Origin: Lentilactobacillus senioris
GTDB lineage: Bacteria; Bacillota; Bacilli; Lactobacillales; Lactobacillaceae
Assembly (NCBI RefSeq): GCF_026798195.1
Contig: NZ_JAPQEZ010000001.1
Span: 246,901-310,900, forward strand
DNA: 64,000 nt
Reading direction: 5' to 3'
The notes below the pieces were generated by a model, which saw only the letters and a list, made by a program, of their open reading frames with translations, ran no database searches and was not told the DNA's origin. The position numbers and the translations under genes are program-made. Shown piece by piece: positions 59,145-64,000 of the stretch (position 1 is its first letter; each line of letters begins with the position of its first letter).

Positions 59145-60059
59145 ATGCAAAAAAATAATAATTTAAGCACTTCCTCCCAAGTTACTCGTGGGATTTGGTG
59201 GGCGCTGTTAGCTTCTATCATGTGGGGCGTTTCTGGAACGGTCTTACAAGTGATTTCTCAAGGTGAAAATATTCCAGCTGGTTGGTATTTATCAGTTCGG
59301 ACTTTGGGAGCCGGGGTGATTTTAATTATCATCAGTGCCTTTATGTATGGTAAGAAAATTTTTGCCGTGTTTGAATCTTGGCGCATGGTGGGTTGGTTAG
59401 TCGCTTATGCTTTACTGGGATTATTGGCCAACTTGTTAACTTTTTACATGAGTATCCAAACTGGTAACGCATCATCTTCAACGATTTTGCAATACCTAAG
59501 TCCGCTATTCATTGTGTTGGGCGCGATTGTGATTAAGCATGAAAAACCTAACATGGCTGAATTGGTTTCCTTTGTTGTAGCGTTAGTCGGTGTTTTCTTG
59601 GCCATTACTCATGGTGATATTCATCAGTTGGCAATCCCAATGGTTTCAGTTATCTGGGGTGTGCTTTCAGGGGTGACCGCTGCTTTTTATATTGTATTAC
59701 CTAAACCAATTACTAAATACTATTCCCCAATGATCGTCTTGGGCTGGGCCTTTTTGATTGCTAGCTTGGTTCTTAACATTTTTAACCCATTTTGGGTTAA
59801 CGTTCCAGAAGTTAGCACCCGGTTAGTTTGGTCAATGAGTACGGTAATCGTGGTCGGAACCATTCTACCTTTCTTATGCATCTTGCATTCATTAAAATTC
59901 GCGCCATCAGCTTCCGTTAGTATCGTGGATGCTGCACAACCAGTAGTAACTTTTGTATTGAGCTTATTATTCTTAGGAATGAAGTTTAACTGGGTTGAAT
60001 TTGGTGGGGTAATTTTAGTTATTATCGCGATTTACATTTTGCAACGGTTTAGCGAATAG
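59145..60059 (+). CDS. EamA/DMT family transporter
   Basis: This 304-residue protein has ten helices in two EamA repeats (about 12-140 and 150-300). GIWWALLASIMWGVSGTVLQ and GNASSSTILQYLSPLF are typical. The DMT family exports amino acids, metabolites or drugs. The ATG at 59145 is used because GGAG lies nine bases before it; a TTG at 59112 lacks a ribosome site. Single-gene unit; the gene end is followed by the promoter of the next gene. Confidence 0.85.
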   Translation: MQKNNNLSTSSQVTRGIWWALLASIMWGVSGTVLQVISQGENIPAGWYLSVRTLGAGVILIIISAFMYGKKIFAVFESWRMVGWLVAYALLGLLANLLTFYMSIQTGNASSSTILQYLSPLFIVLGAIVIKHEKPNMAELVSFVVALVGVFLAITHGDIHQLAIPMVSVIWGVLSGVTAAFYIVLPKPITKYYSPMIVLGWAFLIASLVLNIFNPFWVNVPEVSTRLVWSMSTVIVVGTILPFLCILHSLKFAPSASVSIVDAAQPVVTFVLSLLFLGMKFNWVEFGGVILVIIAIYILQRFSE

Positions 60060-60065
60060 CAGCCC

Positions 60066-60116
60066 TTGTTACTCTTAAATATTTGTGATATTATAGCAGT
60101 TATGAAAGCGGTTTAT
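60066..60116 (+). promoter_or_regulatory. gabD promoter with cre-like site
   Basis: TTGTTA (60066-60071), 17 bases, TATTAT (60089-60094). TGAAAGCGGTTTAT (60103-60116) fits the cre consensus at 12 of 14 positions and lies just after the start point. Confidence 0.65.
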
Positions 60117-60146
60117 TTCATTTTTCATGGAGTAGACCAGTTCGTG

Positions 60147-60175
60147 GCCGGCGGAGGATTTCCGCCGGCTTTTAG
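60147..60175 (+). terminator. GC-rich terminator/attenuator in the gabD leader
   Basis: GCCGGCGGA (60147-60155) pairs with TCCGCCGGC (60161-60169) around GGATT, followed by TTTTAG. It lies between the predicted promoter and the gabD ribosome site and should lower read-through unless opened. Confidence 0.6.
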
Positions 60176-60216
60176 TTTAGATTGTTGTTTTTATCACAAA
60201 TTTAGGAGGCAAAATT

Positions 60217-61635
60217 ATGGCTTATCAAACAGTTAATCCATATACCAATGAAGTGGTTAAGACCTATCCCAATGCCACTACTGATCAAATTAACGCTACT
60301 TTAGCAGTGAGCGATAACTTGTATCATGAATGGCGGCAAAACGATCAAATGGAAAAACGGGCAGAGATTTTGCTAAACGTAGCGGCCGAATTTCGGCAAC
60401 GCAAAAACCAATTAGCACGGATTGCGGTTACCGACATGGGCAAGCTTTATAAAGAAGCTCAAGGTGAAGTGGAATTATGCGCAATGATTGCGGAATACTT
60501 TGCTAAGCACGGGGCGGAAATGCTTAAACCCACTCCGATTAAAACCATCGCTAATGGTGCAGCAGAAGTCCAAAAGCACGCTACGGGGATCATTATGGCT
60601 GTAGAACCTTGGAACTTCCCTTACTACCAAATTATGCGGGTCTTTGCTCCTAACTTTATGGTGGGCAACCCCATGATCTTAAAAGATGCCTCTAACACCC
60701 CTGGTTCTGCGGAAGCCTTTGCTGATGCAGTCCAAGAGGCTGGAGCACCAATTGGTAGCTTAACCAACTTATTTCTAGGTTACGACCAAGTTTCTGAAAT
60801 TATCGCTGATCCCCGGGTTCAAGGAGTAGCGTTGACTGGTTCAGAACGAGGCGGGCGTTCGGTCGCAGTCGCAGCAGCTGAACACTTGAAGAAGAACACG
60901 ATGGAATTAGGCGGTATGGATGCCTTTATCGTATTAAAAGATGCTGACATTGATGAAGTTGCTGAAATTGCTTGGCGGACTCGTTTGTACAACGCTGGTC
61001 AAGTCTGCACGTCATCTAAACGGTTTATTGTAGCAGCTAACTTGTACGATGAATTCTTAAACCGCTTGAAAGCTAAATTTGCAGCAGTGGTTCCTGGTGA
61101 TCCAATGAAGGCTAGCACTACGCTAGCACCAATGAATTCCAAAAAAGCCAAAGAAAAGTTGCAAGCCCAAGTGGATGAAGCAATTGCTAATGGTGCTAAC
61201 GTTTATTACGGTAACGAACCAATTGATCTACCAGGTCAATTCTTTATGCCAACTATTTTGACCGATATTGACAAGAATAACCCGGCTTTTCGAACTGAAA
61301 TGTTTGGCCCGGTTGCCCAAGTCTATAAGGTTAATTCCGAAGCTGAAGCAATTGATTTGGCTAATGATTCTGAATTTGGTTTGGGGGGCATTGTTTTTGC
61401 TGGTGATGCTGATCATGGTGCCGAAGTGGCTAGTCAAATCGAAACTGGAATGGTGTTTGTAAATAACTTCATGGCTTCCTTACCCGAATTACCATTTGGG
61501 GGCGTTAAGAAGTCCGGCTACGGTCGAGAAATGAGCGAATTAGGAATGATGGCGTTCGTTAACGAACAGTTGATTGTGAAAGCTGACCATCCTGACTTAA
61601 GCAACGTTGCTGGTGGCTTAGTTGCTACTGACTAA
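60217..61635 (+). CDS. gabD: Succinate-semialdehyde dehydrogenase-type aldehyde dehydrogenase
   Basis: This 472-residue enzyme oxidises an aldehyde to acid with NAD(P). It has EPWNFPYYQ (about 130), Lys156 in KDASN, general base Glu230 in MELGGMDAF and nucleophile Cys264 in NAGQVCTSS, all intact. The short form without N-terminal extension and PELPFGGVKKSGYGRE fit the GabD/YneI (Sad) group. No GABA transaminase or glutamate decarboxylase is near. The leader carries a cre-like site and a terminator. TAGGAGGC is the ribosome site. Confidence 0.85.
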   Translation: MAYQTVNPYTNEVVKTYPNATTDQINATLAVSDNLYHEWRQNDQMEKRAEILLNVAAEFRQRKNQLARIAVTDMGKLYKEAQGEVELCAMIAEYFAKHGAEMLKPTPIKTIANGAAEVQKHATGIIMAVEPWNFPYYQIMRVFAPNFMVGNPMILKDASNTPGSAEAFADAVQEAGAPIGSLTNLFLGYDQVSEIIADPRVQGVALTGSERGGRSVAVAAAEHLKKNTMELGGMDAFIVLKDADIDEVAEIAWRTRLYNAGQVCTSSKRFIVAANLYDEFLNRLKAKFAAVVPGDPMKASTTLAPMNSKKAKEKLQAQVDEAIANGANVYYGNEPIDLPGQFFMPTILTDIDKNNPAFRTEMFGPVAQVYKVNSEAEAIDLANDSEFGLGGIVFAGDADHGAEVASQIETGMVFVNNFMASLPELPFGGVKKSGYGREMSELGMMAFVNEQLIVKADHPDLSNVAGGLVATD

Positions 61636-61713
61636 GTAAGGTTAAATGCTTTTAGAATTAGGTAGGCTGTGCTATATTTTCCCTAGATACTAAATTAAGT
61701 AGGAGGGGATACT

Positions 61714-62421
61714 ATGGATTATGAATTAAAGGGGGACGTGCCATTTCCGATGGCATTAGTTCACTTGAACGCTAATGATAAAGTACAAATCGAAAACGGC
61801 TCCATGATTTATTTTAATAACTCAATTAGCCTGGATGGGCATTTGAATAGCAACGGCAAAAAGGGCCTAGGTGGGTTAATGAGTGCGATTGGTCGGGGAG
61901 TAACTTCCGGTGAATCTATGTTCATTACTACTGCCACTTCATCAGCTGATGGCGGCGAAATTGCGATTGCTCCTGGAAATCCCGGCGTTATTCAAGAATT
62001 AGAAGTTAATGCTGATCAACAATGGCGGTTAAACACTGGTGCTTTCTTGGCTTCAGATGAAAGTGTTAGCTATAATATGGTCCGTCAAAAAGCTAGTGGT
62101 GCTTTGTTCGGTGGTACTGGTGGATTTTTCATTATGGAAACCCAAGGTACTGGGACTATGTTAGTGAGTGCTTATGGCGATTTGATGCCCTTAGATCTAA
62201 ACGATGTCAAGGATTATGCTATCGATAATGATCACGTAGTTGCCTGGTCTCAGAACTTAGATTATAATATTGAACCGGCCAGTGGAGTCATCGGGTTTAA
62301 GACCGGTGAAGGGTTAGTTACCCGCTTTACTGGTAGTGGTCGAGTTTACGTTCAAACTAGAAACTTGAAATCATTAGCTGACCTTTTAAAACCCTACCTT
62401 CCTACTAATACTTCCGATTAA
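61714..62421 (+). CDS. AIM24 family protein
   Basis: This 235-residue beta-rich protein has the TIGR00266/AIM24 pattern: MDYELKGDVPFPMALVHLN, GSMIYFNNSISLDG, and GRGVTSGESMFITT. Members form trimeric double beta-helix folds; function is poorly known. No membrane helix, signal or tail. Co-transcription with gabD is possible (78 bases). AGGAGGGG is the ribosome site. Confidence 0.85.
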   Translation: MDYELKGDVPFPMALVHLNANDKVQIENGSMIYFNNSISLDGHLNSNGKKGLGGLMSAIGRGVTSGESMFITTATSSADGGEIAIAPGNPGVIQELEVNADQQWRLNTGAFLASDESVSYNMVRQKASGALFGGTGGFFIMETQGTGTMLVSAYGDLMPLDLNDVKDYAIDNDHVVAWSQNLDYNIEPASGVIGFKTGEGLVTRFTGSGRVYVQTRNLKSLADLLKPYLPTNTSD

Positions 62422-62427
62422 ACAAAC

Positions 62428-62461
62428 AAAAACACACCTGCGGGAACAGGCGTGTTTTTTT
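62428..62461 (+). terminator. Intrinsic terminator
   Basis: ACACACCTG pairs with CAGGCGTGT (62447-62455, one mismatch) around CGGGAA, then seven T. Confidence 0.8.
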
Positions 62462-62692
62462 GTGATCTACGAGTTTACATTATTGGAGTTTACCATGAAG
62501 TTTTCTATCTATCTCTTATTCAAGGGGGATGTTTTTAAGGGGATAAACTCGCGATCATATTTTCAGCTTAGTTAGGGGGTATAGCCAACTTCTAATTGAC
62601 TATGCTGTAAGTATAGAAGTAGCAACTTAAATGGAACTTAAAATTCCATTTAAATTTTAAAGTTACGGTGAGCAGGCGGATAAGCAAAAAAA
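62462..62692. other. Gene-free stretch with long-range inverted repeat
   Basis: No plausible gene. TGATC+CGAGTTTA (62463-62477) pairs with TAAACTCG+GATCA (62544-62557) across a 66-base loop. AAATGGAA-CTTAAAA-TTCCATTT (62629-62651) is a perfect hairpin. ACTTCTA (from 62588) can pair with TAGAAGT (to 62620). No known riboswitch pattern was found; it lies upstream of the msrB promoter. Confidence 0.4.
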
Positions 62693-62720
62693 TTGCATTC
62701 TAAAAGTAAGCTGTTAAGAT
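62693..62720 (+). promoter_or_regulatory. Promoter of msrB-msrA
   Basis: TTGCAT (62693-62698), 16 bases, TAAGAT (62715-62720). Confidence 0.5.
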
Positions 62721-62763
62721 AATGAATTAACTACGTAGATAAACAGCAAACTGGAGGTAAAAA

Positions 62764-63210
62764 ATGACAACTAAACCAGATTTTGCAGCACAAAAGGCGC
62801 AATTAACTAAGTTACAACGTGAAGTTACTCAAAATGCAGCTACTGAAGCCCCGTTTACCGGTGAATATGATAATTTCTATCAAGACGGAATTTATGTTGA
62901 TGTAGTAAGTGGTGAACCGTTATTTTCTTCGCTAGATAAGTACGATGCGGGATGTGGGTGGCCATCATTTACTAAGCCAATTACTCCTCTGACTGAAAAT
63001 ACGGATACCAGTTACGGAATGATTCGTACGGAAGTTAAAAGCCAGCAATCTGATTCTCATTTAGGCCATGTTTTTCCAGACGGTCCTCAAGACAAGGGCG
63101 GCTTGCGTTACTGCATTAACTCGGCGGCTTTACGCTTTATTCCAGCCTCAGAATTAAAAGAACAAGGCTACGGTCAGTATTTATCGTTGTTTAATAAGGA
63201 GGAAGCATAG
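62764..63210 (+). CDS. msrB: Peptide-methionine (R)-S-oxide reductase
   Basis: This 148-residue enzyme reduces the R form of methionine sulfoxide. Nucleophile Cys117 (GLRYCINS), CGWPSF (64-69), and [10 protein letters not shown] (99-108) are present. The two CxxC zinc pairs of many MsrB proteins are missing ([11 protein letters not shown] stands where CxxCG would be), so this is a zinc-free type. Its stop abuts the msrA start. AACTGGAGG is the ribosome site. Confidence 0.93.
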   Translation: MTTKPDFAAQKAQLTKLQREVTQNAATEAPFTGEYDNFYQDGIYVDVVSGEPLFSSLDKYDAGCGWPSFTKPITPLTENTDTSYGMIRTEVKSQQSDSHLGHVFPDGPQDKGGLRYCINSAALRFIPASELKEQGYGQYLSLFNKEEA

Positions 63211-63732
63211 ATGACAGAAGATTATGCAATTTTTGCTGGTGGTTGTTTTTGGTGTATGGTGCAACCGTTCGATCAACAACCAGGAATTAAATCGGTAGTA
63301 GCTGGTTACACTGGCGGTCACGTTGCTAATCCAACTTACGAGCAAGTAGCGTCCCATACTACTGGTCATACCGAAGCAGTTAAAATTACCTACGATCCAG
63401 CTGTGATTTCATACCGGCAGTTAGTAGACATTTATTGGCGTCAAACCGATCCGACCGATGCTTCTGGTCAGTTTCAAGATCGCGGAGATAGTTACCGACC
63501 TGTGATTTTTTACCATTCGGAGGAACAAAAACAAGTAGCAGAAGAATCCAAGGTGGCATTGGCGGCTAGTGAAAAATTTGATAAACCAATTGTCACCCAA
63601 ATCGAACCCGAAAAACCATTTTACGTGGCGGAAGAGGAACACCAAGATTTTTATCGTAAAAACCCGTTAAGATATAAAATTGAAGAAATGGGTGGACGTG
63701 AACAATTCATTAAACAAAATTGGAATAATTAA
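63211..63732 (+). CDS. msrA: Peptide-methionine (S)-S-oxide reductase
   Basis: This 173-residue enzyme reduces the S form of methionine sulfoxide. GGCFWC (10-15) holds the nucleophile Cys12; [15 protein letters not shown] (31-45) and the TGHTEAV loop are diagnostic. The usual C-terminal recycling cysteines are absent, so Cys15 or thioredoxin must resolve the enzyme. It follows msrB immediately with TAAGGAGGA in the msrB end, a translational coupling. Confidence 0.93.
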   Translation: MTEDYAIFAGGCFWCMVQPFDQQPGIKSVVAGYTGGHVANPTYEQVASHTTGHTEAVKITYDPAVISYRQLVDIYWRQTDPTDASGQFQDRGDSYRPVIFYHSEEQKQVAEESKVALAASEKFDKPIVTQIEPEKPFYVAEEEHQDFYRKNPLRYKIEEMGGREQFIKQNWNN

Positions 63733-63737
63733 CAATT

Positions 63738-63765
63738 AAAGGGGCAGACTATCTGCCTCTTTTTG
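63738..63765 (+). terminator. Intrinsic terminator
   Basis: GGCAGA (63743-63748) pairs with TCTGCC (63752-63757) around CTA, extended by A/T, then TCTTTTTG. Confidence 0.8.
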
Positions 63766-63846
63766 ATTGCCAAACTAAAACCTAGGTTTTGAAGGAAAAA
63801 CCCCATATAATGAAGGCAGATCTTAAATTCTAAAGGGGGAAGCTTT

Positions 63847-64000
63847 ATGGATACTAAGAAGAATGCAATTCGTGACTTTCACGGCCAAGATACTGGCAAG
63901 CCCAACTTGACTAGTGACAACACTCGAGCAGATTTGAAGGGACACCAATTTGAAACGCAAGGGTGGATTAAGTTAGTTGACAAAGGAGTCGATAGTCATA
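63847..64000 (+). CDS. Hypothetical protein, 3' partial
   Basis: An ATG at 63847 behind AAAGGGGGAAG opens a frame that runs to the window edge (51 codons): MDTKKNAIRDFHGQDTGKPN, then LTSDNTRADLKG. It is polar, with no signal peptide or membrane helix so far. I do not recognise it. TATAAT about 40 bases upstream could be its -10. The rest of the gene lies outside the window. Confidence 0.6.
   Translation, partial: MDTKKNAIRDFHGQDTGKPNLTSDNTRADLKGHQFETQGWIKLVDKGVDSH

Noticed and set aside
62462..62692. SAM-type riboswitch before msrB-msrA
   Set aside because: None of the conserved core motifs of S-box or SMK-box RNAs was found, and the msr promoter seems to lie downstream.
1..64000. tRNA, rRNA, insertion sequences or prophage
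   Set aside because: No transposase or phage motifs, no conserved tRNA arms and no rRNA sequence were recognised on reading both strands.

Overview
The window looks like part of a Lactobacillaceae chromosome, probably a (hetero)fermentative lactobacillus whose genus I cannot fix. The signs are low-to-moderate GC, strong AGGAGG-type ribosome sites, frequent GTG and TTG starts, C69 dipeptidases, LmrA-like half-transporters, DUF1836 next to hemolysin III, zinc-ribbon membrane proteins, and CcpA-type (cre-like) sites. I see no rRNA, tRNA, CRISPR array, intact insertion sequence or prophage. The window opens inside one gene and ends inside another.

Layout. Positions 1-3.4 kb hold a plus-strand cluster of TcaA-like and zinc-ribbon membrane proteins, one split by an in-frame stop. 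A complete minus-strand oligopeptide importer (oppABCDF) runs from 9.1 to 3.4 kb. From 9.4 to 17 kb come a possible MazF-like remnant, a dihydrouridine synthase, a GRP-family sugar transporter, a quinone-reductase-type dehydrogenase, a small XRE regulator, an NmrA-like protein, a SugE/Gdx-type SMR exporter behind a riboswitch-like attenuator, a secreted matrixin-type metalloprotease and a DegV protein. From 17 to 30 kb there is a large four-helix surface protein of unknown role, two DHA2 drug exporters (one with MarR), a flavodoxin-fold oxidoreductase with a hidden 59-codon partner, DUF1836/hemolysin III, a P1B ATPase with an SPC motif, and a self-regulated ABC-2/TetR drug operon.

From 30 to 33.8 kb lies an acyl-CoA dehydrogenase-etfB-etfA operon divergent from an XRE/TPR regulator, unusual for a lactobacillus. 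From 34 to 45 kb come a GNAT protein, a MacB/FtsX-type ABC pair, an amino-acid ABC binding protein and permease without an ATPase, an amidase, an LmrA-like ABC/MarR pair, a HAD phosphatase, a DUF697 protein and an isochorismatase-family hydrolase. From 45 to 52.5 kb are two paralogous C69 dipeptidases. The second forms an operon with an OPT oligopeptide transporter and a PqqD-domain protein. From 52.6 to 64 kb come a second ABC/MarR pair in the reverse gene order, an SDR/MerR pair with a textbook 19-bp-spacer MerR promoter, mntH-usp, arsC, an EamA transporter, a succinate-semialdehyde-type dehydrogenase behind a cre-like site and a terminator, an AIM24 protein and msrB-msrA.

Themes. Much of the window serves peptide and amino-acid supply (Opp, OPT, dipeptidases, amidase, a secreted protease) and drug, metal and oxidative stress defence (five drug-type exporters, MntH, ArsC, P1B ATPase, MsrAB). 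The least explained signals are the guanidine-riboswitch-like leader of the SMR gene, the hairpin elements at 15.0 and 48.4-48.7 kb whose stems differ by paired changes, the OPT-PqqD-C69 operon and the acd-etf module. All family calls come from reading motifs; no database search was run.
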